In this document: positions 1 through 9,892 of the stretch, piece after piece
How positions within the stretch are numbered: position 1 is the first letter of the stretch
How the letters are laid out: every line of letters begins with the position of its first letter
From: Pseudomonas svalbardensis
GTDB lineage: Bacteria; Pseudomonadota; Gammaproteobacteria; Pseudomonadales; Pseudomonadaceae
DNA: 64,000 nt
Assembly (NCBI RefSeq): GCF_030053115.1
Contig: NZ_CP125619.1
Location: 6,285,001 to 6,349,000 of the forward strand
Direction: 5' to 3'
Program-made: the position numbers and the translations under genes
Notes under the pieces: generated by a model
Told to the model about the DNA's origin: nothing
Database searches by the model: none
Seen by the model: only the letters and a program-made list of their open reading frames with translations

Positions 1-1
1 C

Positions 2-607
2 AGCACCGAGACCAAAGCGCCAGTGATCAGCGCGAGCCACGGTATCATCCCGCGCTCCCTGGATGAAGATGGCGAGACGATTCCCGACCCGCACGCTTGG
101 CACAACCTGGCGAACGCTGAGCTGTATATCAGCAACATCACCAAGGCACTGATCGCCGCCGACCCGACGAACAAAGCCGACTACGAACGCAACAGTCAGG
201 CCTACCTGAAAAAGATCTACGCGCTGCTCGCCGAAGCCAAGGCCAAACTCGGCTCGCTGCCACCGGGCAATCGCAAAATCGTGACGTCCCATGACGCCTT
301 CGGTTATCTCGGTCAGGCTTACGGCATCGACTTCATGGCCCCTCAAGGCCTGTCCACTGAGCGCGAACCGTCAGCCGCTGAAGTCGCTGCATTGATCACT
401 CAGATTCGCCAGGCCAAGGTCAAAGCGGTGTTCATGGAAAATATCAAGGATGCACGCCTGCTCAAGCAGATTGCCGATGAAAGCGGCGCGCACATCGGTG
501 GCACGTTGTACTCCGATGCGCTCGCGGCGACCGGGCCGGCCAGCACCTTTGTCGGGTTGTTCGAGTACAACCTCAACACCCTGTACAACGCGTTGAGCAA
601 GCCATGA
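2..607 (+). CDS. Metal (Zn/Mn) ABC transporter substrate-binding protein, 3' part
   Basis: C-terminal part of a periplasmic ZnuA/TroA-type metal-binding lipoprotein or secreted protein; the gene begins before the window and is read in frame from base 2 to the stop at 605-607. The segment DPHAWHN is the family's typical DPHxW metal-ligand region, SHDAFGYLGQAYG is the conserved SHxAFxYL motif of the second lobe, and the GGTLYSDAL region matches the C-terminal metal-ligand loop. The next gene's ATG overlaps the stop (604-607), so the two are cotranscribed. The neighbours (carbonic anhydrase, second PyrC, ThrRS-like) are typical of Zur-regulated zinc-sparing loci, so zinc is the most likely ligand, but specificity cannot be read from this fragment. 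Confidence 0.9.
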   Translation, partial: STETKAPVISASHGIIPRSLDEDGETIPDPHAWHNLANAELYISNITKALIAADPTNKADYERNSQAYLKKIYALLAEAKAKLGSLPPGNRKIVTSHDAFGYLGQAYGIDFMAPQGLSTEREPSAAEVAALITQIRQAKVKAVFMENIKDARLLKQIADESGAHIGGTLYSDALAATGPASTFVGLFEYNLNTLYNALSKP

Positions 608-1164
608 TCCGCAAGAATCCTTCCGGTGATTTGCCGGTGATAGCCGAATCTGCCTACGTGGATAAAACCGCCATCATCTGCGGCAAAGTGGTGATCGGCG
701 AGAACGTCTTCGTCGGTCCTTACGCGGTGATACGCGCTGACGAAGTGGATGCCTCAGGCGAGATGGAGCCGATCACCATCGGCGCCAACTCGAACATCCA
801 GGATGGCGTGGTGATCCACTCCAAGTCCGGCGCGGCAGTGACCATCGGCGAGTTCAGTTCCATCGCCCACCGCTCGATCGTTCATGGTCCGTGCAAGGTT
901 GGCGATCGAGTGTTTATCGGGTTCAACAGCGTGCTGTTCAACTGCGTCGTCGGTGACGGTTGCGTGGTTCGGCACAACTCGGTGGTCGATGGTCGCGACT
1001 TGCCCGAAGACTTCTACGTGCCCTCCACCACCCGCATTGGCCCGAAGACAGATCTGTCGCAGTTCCCACCGGTGAGCGTCAGCGCCTCGGAGTTTTCCGA
1101 GGACGTGGCGCGTACCAACGTCGATCTGGTGCGCGGCTACAAAGCCCTGCAGAACGAGTTCTGA
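604..1164 (+). CDS. Gamma-class carbonic anhydrase-like hexapeptide protein
   Basis: A 186-residue left-handed beta-helix protein of the gamma-carbonic anhydrase family, expected to hydrate CO2 to bicarbonate. Hexapeptide turns (VVIGENVFVG, CKVGDRVFIG) fill residues 20-130. The three metal histidines of the family appear to be kept: the His of VIHSKSG and both histidines of IAHRSIVHG. The start overlaps the preceding metal-binding protein gene by 4 bp and the pyrC-like gene starts 2 bp after the stop, giving a tight operon. In pseudomonads, carbonic anhydrases at this position belong to the Zur (zinc-starvation) gene set, probably as a substitute for a zinc-dependent isoform; this role is inferred from context. 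Confidence 0.88.
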   Translation: MIRKNPSGDLPVIAESAYVDKTAIICGKVVIGENVFVGPYAVIRADEVDASGEMEPITIGANSNIQDGVVIHSKSGAAVTIGEFSSIAHRSIVHGPCKVGDRVFIGFNSVLFNCVVGDGCVVRHNSVVDGRDLPEDFYVPSTTRIGPKTDLSQFPPVSVSASEFSEDVARTNVDLVRGYKALQNEF

Positions 1165-1166
1165 CC

Positions 1167-2504
1167 ATGAGCAGCGTGCTGATTCGCAATGCCCGGTTGG
1201 TGAACGAAGATCGCGAGTTTGAGGGTGATTTGCTGGTGAGCAACGGCCGAATCGTGAAGATCGCCAGCAGCATCCACGGTGAAAATGCTGACGTGGAAAT
1301 CGATGCACAAGGGCAATGGCTGCTGCCCGGAATGATCGACGACCAAGTGCACTTCCGCGATCCAGGCTCGCCAGACAAGGGTAGCCTTTACACCGAATCC
1401 CGGGCGGCGGTGGCCGGTGGCATCACCAGCTTCATGGACATGCCCAACACTAATCCGGCGACCCTGAACCTCAGCGCACTGGCCAACAAAAAGCGCCGAG
1501 CGGCGATCAACTCTGTCGCCAATTACGGCTTTCATTTCGGCGTGAGCAACGACAATCTCGATACCGTCGCCAGGCTCAACCCCTGTGAAGTAGCCGGCGT
1601 CAAAGTGTTCATGGGCGCTTCGACCGGCAACATGCTGGTCGATGACCCACAGATTCTGGAACGGCTATTCGCCGAGGTGCCGACCATTCTGTTGGCCCAC
1701 TGCGAACACACGCCCAGTATCGACGCCAACGCCGCGAACCTGCGCGACTTGTTCGGCGAACACATTCCAGCGGCGGCCCACCCGCTGATCCGCAACGCCG
1801 AGGCCTGCTTTCGCTCCTCCTCAATGGCCGTGGACCTCGCCAGACGTCACGGCACCCGACTGCATGTTCTGCACCTGACCACCGCCCGCGAACTGGCGTT
1901 GTTCGAAGACAAGCCGCTCGCCCAGAAACGCATCACAGCCGAAGTCTGCCTGCACCACTTGCTGTTCGATGACCGGGATTACCCGAGCCTCGGCAACCTG
2001 ATCAAGTGCAACCCGGCGATCAAAACCCAGGCCGACCGCGATGCCTTGCGCGAAGCGTTGCTGAGCCATCGACTCGACGTGATCGGCAGCGATCACGCGC
2101 CACACACCTGGGCTGAAAAACAGCGGCCGTACAGTCAGGCGCCTTCCGGATTGCCATTGGTGCAACACGCCCTGCCCGCGTTGCTGGAACTGGTTGCGGA
2201 TGAAGTGTTGCCGATCACTACGCTCGTCGCAAAAACCAGTCACCGGGTCGCCGATCTGTTCGCCATTCCCGATCGCGGTTATCTGCGCGAAGGCTATTGG
2301 GCCGACCTCGTTCTGATCAAACCCGAACCCGGCGGCGTCACCGTTTCTCAGCAGCCGATCCTGTCTCAATGCGGCTGGACACCTTTTGCCCGACAGCGTT
2401 TTCGCCACAGCGTCAGCACGACAATCGTGTCGGGGCAAATTGCCTGGCACGACAAACGTCTTAATGACAACTGTCAGGGTTTACCACTACGGTTTATGCG
2501 CTAG
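1167..2504 (+). CDS. pyrC: Dihydroorotase, second (PyrC2-type) copy
   Basis: A 445-residue amidohydrolase that should interconvert N-carbamoyl-aspartate and dihydroorotate in pyrimidine synthesis. The start is ATG 1167, because the longer upstream reading would run through the carbonic anhydrase gene. The metal-binding region reads GMIDDQVHFRDPG, so the first His of the usual HxH is Gln, a variant known from one dihydroorotase subgroup. KVFMGASTG contains the lysine that is carbamylated in the family, and IGSDHAPH supplies the catalytic Asp. It lies in the zinc-limitation operon, where a second copy is thought to back up the zinc-dependent housekeeping enzyme. Allantoinase is the main alternative; the context favours dihydroorotase. 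Confidence 0.88.
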   Translation: MSSVLIRNARLVNEDREFEGDLLVSNGRIVKIASSIHGENADVEIDAQGQWLLPGMIDDQVHFRDPGSPDKGSLYTESRAAVAGGITSFMDMPNTNPATLNLSALANKKRRAAINSVANYGFHFGVSNDNLDTVARLNPCEVAGVKVFMGASTGNMLVDDPQILERLFAEVPTILLAHCEHTPSIDANAANLRDLFGEHIPAAAHPLIRNAEACFRSSSMAVDLARRHGTRLHVLHLTTARELALFEDKPLAQKRITAEVCLHHLLFDDRDYPSLGNLIKCNPAIKTQADRDALREALLSHRLDVIGSDHAPHTWAEKQRPYSQAPSGLPLVQHALPALLELVADEVLPITTLVAKTSHRVADLFAIPDRGYLREGYWADLVLIKPEPGGVTVSQQPILSQCGWTPFARQRFRHSVSTTIVSGQIAWHDKRLNDNCQGLPLRFMR

Positions 2505-2521
2505 CACTCGAGAGCACCGAC

Positions 2522-3403
2522 ATGATTCACATCACCCTGAGCGATGGTTCATTGCGTGAATACGACCAGCCACTGTCGGTGTACGAGCTCGCCGCGAGTA
2601 TCGGACCCGGACTGGCAAAAGCGGCGGTGGCCGGCCGAGTGAATGGCATCTTGGTGGACTGTGAGTTCATGATCGAAGCCGATGCCAGGGTCAGCATCGT
2701 CACGCCTCAAGAGCCCGATGGACTGGAGATCCTGCGACGCTCCTGTGCACTGATGCTGGCCATGGCCGTCAAACAACTCCATCCACAGGTGCAACTGCAC
2801 GCAGGAACGGCGCTGGGCGACGGGTTCTTTCATGAGTTTTCTGTCGAGCGATCCTTAACGCCCGCAGACCTGCCACTGATCGAAGCCCGCATGCAGGCTT
2901 TGGCGGCGACTAATCATTCGATTCGCCGTCAAGGAAAGACATCGCTGTACCGCCTGGGGAGTTTCGAATCTACGACCGCTGGCCCGCATGTCCCCGCGAC
3001 CAGAGTGCTGCAAGCGTTCACCCTCGACCACATCAGCGGTACGTTGCAGCAACGGATTTACGGCACGTGCTGGTCCTGCCAACAGGAGCTTGATAACTGG
3101 CGGACTCCGTCGCACGTCATGATCGTCAGCATGGACGAACGTCAGGCAGATTACGCGCAGTCGGTGACCGAGGCATTGCGCAGAAGTGGCGTGCGCGCCC
3201 GCGCAGATCTGCGTCACGAGAAAGTCCGCCAAAAAATTCGCGAGCACAGTCAGCACGTGCCGTATCTGGTGGTGATCGGGGAGAAAGAAAAAGAAGGTGG
3301 GTTTGTCAGTGTGCGCAGCCGCACAGGTGAAGACTTCGGGAGGATGGGTGTTGAGACGGTGTGTGAGTGGTTGAGTCAGGCCCGCCCCCACACAGTCATG
3401 TAG
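2522..3403 (+). CDS. Threonyl-tRNA synthetase-like protein lacking the catalytic core
   Basis: A 293-residue paralogue of ThrRS (normally about 640 residues). It keeps an N-terminal TGS domain (residues 1-62), a second domain of editing type (about 70-195, including DGFFHEF and QRIYGTCW) and a C-terminal anticodon-binding domain (about 200-290, with ADLRHEKVRQKIREH). The roughly 300-residue class II catalytic domain between the last two is absent, and the reading frame is clean. The two editing-site histidines of the HxxxH motif also appear to be replaced (RRSCALMLAM). It therefore cannot charge tRNA; binding of tRNA-Thr or of thrS mRNA is possible. It is the last gene of the zinc-limitation operon, 17 bp after pyrC. 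Confidence 0.85.
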   Translation: MIHITLSDGSLREYDQPLSVYELAASIGPGLAKAAVAGRVNGILVDCEFMIEADARVSIVTPQEPDGLEILRRSCALMLAMAVKQLHPQVQLHAGTALGDGFFHEFSVERSLTPADLPLIEARMQALAATNHSIRRQGKTSLYRLGSFESTTAGPHVPATRVLQAFTLDHISGTLQQRIYGTCWSCQQELDNWRTPSHVMIVSMDERQADYAQSVTEALRRSGVRARADLRHEKVRQKIREHSQHVPYLVVIGEKEKEGGFVSVRSRTGEDFGRMGVETVCEWLSQARPHTVM

Positions 3404-3414
3404 GGCGCGGGCCT
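3376..3414. terminator. Possible bidirectional terminator
   Basis: Inverted repeat CAGGCCCGC ... GCGGGCCTG (arms 3376-3384 and 3406-3414) at the convergent ends of the ThrRS-like and DUF3617 genes. The T-tract is poor, so this is a weak call. Confidence 0.35.
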
Positions 3415-3425
3415 GCTGGCGGGCT

Positions 3426-3947
3426 TTAAGCTCTTGGCTTAACGGTCCCGCAATCCTGCCCCAACCACACGGCGCGGCTATCGAGGCTGCCCTTCTGCTG
3501 AATGCCGGTAGCATTGAAGGTGCCGTTAACCTTAGTGGTGAACTCACGATCACTGAGGAAAGTGGCGACACCGGTGCCCTGCGCTTTCGGACAGCTGAAG
3601 CGGAATTTCCACTGATTACCGGTGCGGTCGGTGATTTCCTGCTTGCAGCCCGACTGTGGATCGGTCAGCGGAATGTCGTTGGTCTTCACTTGTTCCGGTG
3701 TCAAGCAAGCCCGAATCCCTTTGCCGCCCATAGTGATGCCCTGCTTTTCGAGCTGCGCGCGTTGTTGAGGGGTCATCTGGCTCTGTATCTGGCCAAGGAT
3801 CAGCTGCAAATCCGGGAGATTCTGGTCATCGACCTTCATGTTGCTTGTGGTCATTTCCCACAAACCGGGCTGCAACATCTGCGCCTGAGCGGCCACAGGA
3901 AGTGACAAACCAACAGCCATGGCCAAACCCAGCAGACGAACGTTCAT
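3426..3947 (-). CDS. DUF3617 family periplasmic protein
   Basis: A 173-residue secreted protein with a clear signal peptide (hydrophobic residues 5-20, cleavage near AQAQ). The mature part begins with LQPGLWEMTTSNM, the hallmark of DUF3617, and has cysteines near residues 81, 101, 119 and 165 that may form disulfides. The function of the family is unknown. It is a single gene convergent with the zinc-limitation operon and has an SD-like AGGAGTTACTCG before the ATG. Confidence 0.8.
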   Translation of the reverse strand: MNVRLLGLAMAVGLSLPVAAQAQMLQPGLWEMTTSNMKVDDQNLPDLQLILGQIQSQMTPQQRAQLEKQGITMGGKGIRACLTPEQVKTNDIPLTDPQSGCKQEITDRTGNQWKFRFSCPKAQGTGVATFLSDREFTTKVNGTFNATGIQQKGSLDSRAVWLGQDCGTVKPRA

Positions 3948-4079
3948 CGAGTAACTCCTGATCAGTAGTGGCCGTTAGACGTCAGCGAGTGGCTTCGGTT
4001 CATGGGCCAATTAAATAGCGACATTCTGCACGGAACATGGTCTGTTAAGCATTGAATCTTCAGGAGCAAGGCTGCCCCC

Positions 4080-5519
4080 ATGGATTACTTTGGACCGCAT
4101 ATTTTCGGCTACATGATTGCACTGCTTCACACGCTGGGCCTGATCGCTGCCATCCACGCCGTGCTCACCGTCCGGACCGCCCAGGGATCGATCGCCTGGG
4201 CCCTGTCGTTGGTGTTTATTCCCTACCTCACGCTCATCCCCTATCTGGTCTTCGGCCGCAGTACCTTCGATGGCTACATCAAGGCTCGGCGCCAGGCCAA
4301 CGAAGAAATGCGCACGGCGATCTCCGAGCTGAACTGGCGCCCTTGGGTAGAAGAGGCGCTGACCGCTCGTGCCTCAAATGCTTACGCGTCCTTGAGGGCC
4401 ATGCCAAAACTGGGGCGCATGCCGTGCCTGGCGAACAATGAAGTGCGTTTGCTGATCGACGGCCAAGCCACCTTCAACGCCATTTTTGACGCCATCGGCA
4501 ATGCGAAAGAAGCAGTGCTGATTCAGTTTTTCATCATCCATGACGATCGCCTTGGCCAACAGCTGCAAACCTTGCTGTTGAAGAAAGCCGCTGAAGGTGT
4601 GGCGGTTTATTTATTGTACGACCGCATCGGCAGCCACTCCCTGCCTCACAGTTACGTGCAGCCGCTGCGCGATGCCGGCGTCGAGGTCAAAGCCTTTGCC
4701 TCCCGCAGCGGCTGGCTCAACCGCTTCCAGGTCAACTTCCGCAACCACCGCAAGATTGTGGTGGTCGATGGAGTGCTGGGTTTCGTCGGTGGGCACAACG
4801 TCGGCGACGAGTATATGGGCGAGAAACCACCCCTCGCCCCGTGGCGCGATACCCATGTGCAAGTACGCGGGCCGGTGGTGGCCTGCATGCAGGAATCTTT
4901 CGCTGAAGACTGGTTTTGGGCCGCCCGTTCGTTGCCTCCACTAATCCTGCCGGACGTTTACCCGGACGACGGAGTGCTCTGCCAATTGCTGGCGAGCGGC
5001 CCGGCAGATTCCTACGAAACCTGTTCGTTATTCTTCGTCGAAGCCATCCATGCGGCAACCGAGCGGGTGTGGATCACCAGCCCTTATTTCATCCCTGACG
5101 AAGCTGTGTTCGCGGCGTTAAGGCTGGCGGTTCTGCGAGGAGTGGATGTGCGGCTGCTGCTGCCCTCACGACCGGACCACCGAATCGTCTACGCCGCCTC
5201 CAGCCTGTACGCCTTCGAAGCGGTACGCGCCGGCGTGCGGGTGTTCCGCTATGAGCCTGGCTTTCTGCATCAGAAAGTGGTGTTGATCGACAGCGAAATC
5301 AGCGCCATTGGCAGTGCCAATCTGGACAACCGCTCGTTCCGGCTGAATTTTGAAGTGATGTTGTTGACGGTCGACAGCGCGTTTGCCGCCGAAGTAGAAC
5401 AGATGCTCAACGATGACTTCGCCCAGGCCCACGAGATCGCCAAAGAAGAAAGCCGGGAGACCCGCCGCCTGCAACAGGTCGGCATGCGGGTCGCCCGGCT
5501 TATTTCACCGATACTTTAA
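4080..5519 (+). CDS. cls: Cardiolipin synthase
   Basis: A 479-residue phospholipase D superfamily enzyme that joins phosphatidylglycerol molecules into cardiolipin at the inner membrane. Two N-terminal membrane segments (about residues 10-30 and 38-58) precede two HKD catalytic motifs: [18 protein letters not shown] (near 222) and [20 protein letters not shown] (near 397). Length and layout match bacterial ClsA. Its stop codon overlaps the stop of the convergent cyclopropane fatty acid synthase gene by 2-3 bp; both are membrane-lipid enzymes but are transcribed towards each other. Confidence 0.95.
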   Translation: MDYFGPHIFGYMIALLHTLGLIAAIHAVLTVRTAQGSIAWALSLVFIPYLTLIPYLVFGRSTFDGYIKARRQANEEMRTAISELNWRPWVEEALTARASNAYASLRAMPKLGRMPCLANNEVRLLIDGQATFNAIFDAIGNAKEAVLIQFFIIHDDRLGQQLQTLLLKKAAEGVAVYLLYDRIGSHSLPHSYVQPLRDAGVEVKAFASRSGWLNRFQVNFRNHRKIVVVDGVLGFVGGHNVGDEYMGEKPPLAPWRDTHVQVRGPVVACMQESFAEDWFWAARSLPPLILPDVYPDDGVLCQLLASGPADSYETCSLFFVEAIHAATERVWITSPYFIPDEAVFAALRLAVLRGVDVRLLLPSRPDHRIVYAASSLYAFEAVRAGVRVFRYEPGFLHQKVVLIDSEISAIGSANLDNRSFRLNFEVMLLTVDSAFAAEVEQMLNDDFAQAHEIAKEESRETRRLQQVGMRVARLISPIL

Positions 5520-6700
5520 GGGTTGTAGATATCGTCTCGCGTCCATGGCAGTTCATGGCTGCCGTCGGGGTGAGCTTTCACCGCGAGAATCTGGTGCAGA
5601 TTGATCCAGCCCTTGGCGAACGCGTAAGCGCATCCCGCCAAGTACAACCGCCAGATCCGTAAGGCCTGCTCTGGCACCAGCCTGGAAGCCGCTTCCAGAT
5701 TGTCTTCCAGGCGTTCGCTCCAATGGTCCAGCGTACGCGCGTAATGCAGGCGCAGACTCTCGACGTCGACGATCTCCAGCCCTGCTTCGCTGATCTCGGC
5801 AGCGATCATCGACAGATGCGGCAGCTCGCCATTGGGGAACACATACTTCTCGATGAATTCGCCGACACCGCGCCCCACCGGACGGCCGTCGGTGTGCTTG
5901 GCGGTGATCCCGTGGTTCATCACCAGGCCACCCTCTTTCACCGCACCGAACAAGGTCTTGCAGTACTCGGCCAGATTGGCGTGGCCAACGTGTTCGAACA
6001 TGCCGACACTGACCACTTTGTCGAAGCGACCGTCCTGAGGCAGGTCGCGGTAGTCGAGCAGTTGCAGTTCGACCAGATCTTCCAGGCCTTCGGCAGTCAC
6101 CCGTTCACGGGCAAGTGCCAGTTGCTCTTTACTGAGTGTGATCCCGAACACCTTTGCGCCAAACTCCCGAGCCGCATACCGTGCCAGTCCGCCCCAACCG
6201 CAGCCGACATCCAGCAGATACTCCCCTGGTTGCAGCCGCAGCTTGCGGCACAGGTGGCGGAATTTGGCTTGCTGGGCTTGCTCCAGCGTTTCACTGCCGG
6301 TCTCGAAATAAGCGCAGGAATACGCCATGTCACTGTCGAGCCACAGCTGATAAAACGCGTTGGAAAGGTCGTAGTGGTAGGAAATAGCCTTCGCGTCGGT
6401 CTCCTTGTCGTGAGCGGTGCGCACTGGCTGACTATCCTGGTCTCCGAGCAACGCCTGGCTCCATTCATCACAGACGCGAATCACCTCGCTGATGGAACCT
6501 TCCAGCTCAAGTTTACCTTCGACAAACGCCGCTCCGAGCGTGTCCAGGCTTGGGTGAGTGAACTGGGTAACCATTTGTGGGTCCTTGACCACAATTGTGA
6601 CGCTGGGCGTCGGCCCCAGATTGAATTCATGGCCGTCCCAGAGTCGCAGGCGTAACGGTAACTGCAGATTCTGTAAGGCCGGAGGAAGGTGCGCGAGCAT
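5516..6700 (-). CDS. cfa: Cyclopropane-fatty-acyl-phospholipid synthase
   Basis: SAM-dependent methyltransferase that adds a methylene bridge to unsaturated acyl chains of membrane phospholipids. The SAM-binding motif is [16 protein letters not shown], and the family block [20 protein letters not shown] is intact. The start at 6700 (394 residues) is preferred over an upstream in-frame ATG at 6745, because AGAGGG lies seven bases before it while the upstream ATG has no spaced SD. Length agrees with pseudomonad CfaB. In pseudomonads this gene is usually RpoS-controlled; no clear promoter was identified here. Confidence 0.94.
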   Translation of the reverse strand: MLAHLPPALQNLQLPLRLRLWDGHEFNLGPTPSVTIVVKDPQMVTQFTHPSLDTLGAAFVEGKLELEGSISEVIRVCDEWSQALLGDQDSQPVRTAHDKETDAKAISYHYDLSNAFYQLWLDSDMAYSCAYFETGSETLEQAQQAKFRHLCRKLRLQPGEYLLDVGCGWGGLARYAAREFGAKVFGITLSKEQLALARERVTAEGLEDLVELQLLDYRDLPQDGRFDKVVSVGMFEHVGHANLAEYCKTLFGAVKEGGLVMNHGITAKHTDGRPVGRGVGEFIEKYVFPNGELPHLSMIAAEISEAGLEIVDVESLRLHYARTLDHWSERLEDNLEAASRLVPEQALRIWRLYLAGCAYAFAKGWINLHQILAVKAHPDGSHELPWTRDDIYNP

Positions 6701-6926
6701 GGATAGACCCTCTTGTTTCAGACGTCTGATGTGAGGGTAGTCCATCCTTGAAAAATAGCTGGCTATCGAATTAATAACCCTTTTCTATGATTCGTAACGC
6801 TCGAACCCACCGTCGCGAATTCACAAAAGTGATTGCCCTCACCTAGATGACTGCGAATTCGTCATACAGTTCTGCAAACTTGAAATCGTCCGTGATCGCG
6901 CTGTTTAGAGCATTCACTCGGTGTAC

Positions 6927-8837
6927 TCAATCCTCATCCTTAAGCTTGAGCAATGGTTCCTGAAAACGCAGTAAACGTCCGGCGTTACCCAACACCAGCA
7001 ACGTGCTGAAGTTGTGCAACAGCGCAGCAATCATCGCGCCCGCAGCACCAAGCCAGCCGAAGGCGGCGAAAGCTACAATCGCCAGCGTCCAGCCCAGACC
7101 GATGATCACGTTAACCTGCAACGTGTGCCGGCATTGGCGACTCAAACGCACACATGTACCGAGTCGACGCAGGTCGCTGCCGATCAGGACGATGTCGGCC
7201 GAGGCTAGCGCGATGTCCGCCCCGCCCGCGCCCATCGCCACGCCGACCACACCGGCCTTGAGCGCCAGTGAATCGTTGATCCCATCTCCCACGACCATCG
7301 GCCGGAAGCCGCTGCCGATTTCCTTCAGCACGCGATTGAGTTTGTCCTCGGGCAACGCTTGAGCTTCAACGTCGCTGATCCCGACATCTCGCGCCAATGT
7401 GTGCGCGACGCTTTGCCGATCACCTGTCAGCAGCAACTGCCGACCCAACCCCAACTCACGTAGCTCGCTCAAGGCAAATCGAGCTTCAGGTTTGACGCTG
7501 TCGGCCAGCAACAGCCAGGCGAGAAATTCACCGTTGAGCGCCAACCCGGCAATCGGGCCATCGTGGTCGGGGACACTTGAAGTGGCGATGCCCAACTGCG
7601 CGAACAGCTCCGGACGACCGAGCGCCGCCTCGCCCTGCTCCGTCATCGCCACCACGCCCAGCCCCTGACGCTCGTGGATGTCGGAGAGCAGCAGAAAATG
7701 TTCCTGGGTGACCAACCCGGCGAGCGCGCGGCTGACCGGATGACTGCTGGCAGAACCGAGGCTGGCCGCGAGTTTAAGGACGTGGCTGCGATCCTCGAGC
7801 GGACTGTCGATGGATTGCAAACGCAAGGTGCCAAAGGTCAGGGTTCCGGTCTTGTCGACCACCAGCGAAGTCAGGTCTGCCAACTCTTCGAGGAACGCGG
7901 AGCTGCGAATCAGAATCCCGTGACGAGCCGCCACCGCCACGCCGGCAATCGCCGTGGCCGGTGCCGACAACACCAGCGCGCAAGGACAGGCCGCCACCAA
8001 CACCGCGAGCATGGCCTGAGCATCGTTAGTGACGAACCAGGTCACGGCGGCCAGCAGCAACACCAGCACCATGTAGCTGCCAGCGTAGCGTTCCAGCAGA
8101 CGCGTGATCGGTGGTTTGGAACGTTCGGCACTTTGCATCAGCGCAATGACTTTGCCGAGGGTCGACTCATTGCCGGTGCGAGTCACTTCAATACGCAGCA
8201 GACCGTCGAGGTTGATCGCGCCGCCAAAGACTTGCATGCCGACGCCCGCCTCCATCGGCACCGATTCGCCAGTAATCGAAGCGGTGTCCAGGCTCGCCTG
8301 TCCAGACAACACCCGACCATCCGCTGGCACCCGATCACCCGCGCGTACCTCGACGAGGTCGCCGGCCTTGAGTGTGCCGTTATCGACTTCGACGATGGAG
8401 CCGTCGGCCTGAACTTTACGCGCATGGCTGCGAGTCAGTTTGCCGAGGGCGCGAATCGCCTCCTGCGAGCCGATCACGCTGCGCTCTTCCAGTACGTGGC
8501 CGAAGATCATGATGATCGGCAGCAACGCCGCGGTCAGCAGATCTCCCGTGGCCCACGCCCCCAGCATGGCCAGGGCGATCAATTGATCAGTGATCCCGTG
8601 CAGGCTCGGATAACGCAGGCTGTACCAGGCGGAACGCATCACGGGCACGGCCACCAGTAACGAAGCAAAGCCCAGCAGCAATTGACTGACGCCCGTCTGC
8701 TCCGGCGACAACCAGCGCCAGGTCAGGCCGAGTGCGAGCAAGCCCAAAGCGAGCATGGCCAGGGTCAATTGCCGGGCGGCGCTACGTTGTTCAGCCGAGG
8801 ACAACATGCTCGGTGCGGCGGCGGTTTGGGTGGTCAT
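6927..8837 (-). CDS. Heavy-metal P-type ATPase without N-terminal metal-binding domain
   Basis: A 636-residue P1B-type ATPase that should pump a transition metal across the inner membrane. It shows the CPC membrane motif (ACPCALVLSAPAT), the phosphorylation motif DKTGTL, the HP locus (SSHPVSRAL) and the GDGINDSLAL hinge. It starts directly with membrane helices, with no HMA domain or His-rich leader. The last helix region has HNFSTLLVLGNAGRLL, which does not clearly assign Zn, Cd or Cu. It is the last gene of an operon with three SPFH proteins (4-bp overlap with the preceding gene), close to a zinc-limitation locus, so a role in zinc handling is plausible but unproven. Confidence 0.88.
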   Translation of the reverse strand: MTTQTAAAPSMLSSAEQRSAARQLTLAMLALGLLALGLTWRWLSPEQTGVSQLLLGFASLLVAVPVMRSAWYSLRYPSLHGITDQLIALAMLGAWATGDLLTAALLPIIMIFGHVLEERSVIGSQEAIRALGKLTRSHARKVQADGSIVEVDNGTLKAGDLVEVRAGDRVPADGRVLSGQASLDTASITGESVPMEAGVGMQVFGGAINLDGLLRIEVTRTGNESTLGKVIALMQSAERSKPPITRLLERYAGSYMVLVLLLAAVTWFVTNDAQAMLAVLVAACPCALVLSAPATAIAGVAVAARHGILIRSSAFLEELADLTSLVVDKTGTLTFGTLRLQSIDSPLEDRSHVLKLAASLGSASSHPVSRALAGLVTQEHFLLLSDIHERQGLGVVAMTEQGEAALGRPELFAQLGIATSSVPDHDGPIAGLALNGEFLAWLLLADSVKPEARFALSELRELGLGRQLLLTGDRQSVAHTLARDVGISDVEAQALPEDKLNRVLKEIGSGFRPMVVGDGINDSLALKAGVVGVAMGAGGADIALASADIVLIGSDLRRLGTCVRLSRQCRHTLQVNVIIGLGWTLAIVAFAAFGWLGAAGAMIAALLHNFSTLLVLGNAGRLLRFQEPLLKLKDED

Positions 8838-9892
8838 TGTGCAGCTCCCTGAATGATCAGGCGGGAATCGTCTTTCGGGTTGACCGTGGTCACCGAACCG
8901 GCTTGACCGAGAATTTTCGGCATCCGCTCGCGGTAGATGCGCAGCAACATTTGCGAGTCGGTCCCGTGTTGTTGCGCCTTGGCCAGGCTCAATACCGTGG
9001 CCGTGTCAGCCGAGGCTTTGGCCAAACGCTCGCTCGCTTGGGCGTGAGCGACTTGCAGCGTGCGATCGGCTTGTTCGTTGGCAGTCTGAGTCAGTTTCTC
9101 GGCTTCAGTGCGCGCATTGGCCACAGCTTTGTCGGCTTGTTGACTGGCGGTCAGAACGGCGTTGAAGGCGTTGACCGCTGGCCCGGGCAGACTCGATTGC
9201 ACGTCGACCCGCGCCACTTCTATTCCTAATCCCTGCCCGGTTGCGGTCAGGTCAGCCAGCCGCTGATTGATGCCTTGCACCAGATCACCGCGTAGACGTT
9301 CGCGTCTTTCGGCAGCCTGTTTATCGGCGCCGATGAGTTCCGGTCGCGCCACTAGAATGGTGTCCAGATCTCGCGCTGCCGTGAGCGCCACCGCGCTGCG
9401 AGTCACCAATCGATCCAATGCTGGCAACACATGTTCGCCTTGAAGAACGAACGCATACGGCTCGGTGACTTTGTAGAAAACACGCACATCCAGTTGCACC
9501 ACGCCCGCGTCACCGGTGAGCAAATAACCGGAGCCGGCGAGTGCATCGCTGATCGGTGTAGCGAAACTCGCGACTCGGTCTGCCTGCAACGCGGCATCGG
9601 TGCGCAGCAGGTTTTCCACCCGACGTTCAATCACCCGATCCGCCGCGGGCAACAAAATAACCTGCTCAAACGGACGGGGCCAAGCCAATAGCAGGCCAGC
9701 ATTCTGGATGCGATCCAGCGCGCCGAAGTGCAAAACCACCGCGCGATTTTGCGGATCGATCTGCCGTACATTGGAAAATGCCCACACCAAAGCGGCCAGT
9801 ACCGTCACGGCGTAAAGAGCCAAAAAAGCCAATCGCCCAGCCTGAATCCAGGGACTGCTTAACTCATTTGTTCCACGTGGAACTAATTTCAT
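8834..9892 (-). CDS. SPFH/band-7 (HflC-like) membrane protein
   Basis: A 352-residue protein with one N-terminal membrane segment (about residues 20-42) followed by an SPFH/prohibitin domain (VVLHFGALDRIQNAGLLLAWP onward) and an Ala/Glu-rich coiled-coil region near 240-310. Family members assemble ring-shaped membrane scaffolds that modulate FtsH or mark microdomains. It overlaps both the ATPase gene and the upstream HflC-like gene by 4 bp, so the four genes form one transcription unit. This is a divergent paralogue, not the housekeeping HflC encoded next to hflX/hfq. Confidence 0.82.
   Translation of the reverse strand: MKLVPRGTNELSSPWIQAGRLAFLALYAVTVLAALVWAFSNVRQIDPQNRAVVLHFGALDRIQNAGLLLAWPRPFEQVILLPAADRVIERRVENLLRTDAALQADRVASFATPISDALAGSGYLLTGDAGVVQLDVRVFYKVTEPYAFVLQGEHVLPALDRLVTRSAVALTAARDLDTILVARPELIGADKQAAERRERLRGDLVQGINQRLADLTATGQGLGIEVARVDVQSSLPGPAVNAFNAVLTASQQADKAVANARTEAEKLTQTANEQADRTLQVAHAQASERLAKASADTATVLSLAKAQQHGTDSQMLLRIYRERMPKILGQAGSVTTVNPKDDSRLIIQGAAQ

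Noticed and set aside
960..1166. Longer N-terminal extension of the dihydroorotase frame
   Set aside because: It overlaps the carbonic anhydrase gene in another frame; the ATG at 1167 gives a normal-length protein.
5723..6655. Plus-strand open frame of 310 codons opposite the cyclopropane fatty acid synthase gene
   Set aside because: Antisense shadow of a well-recognised gene in high-GC DNA; no domain.
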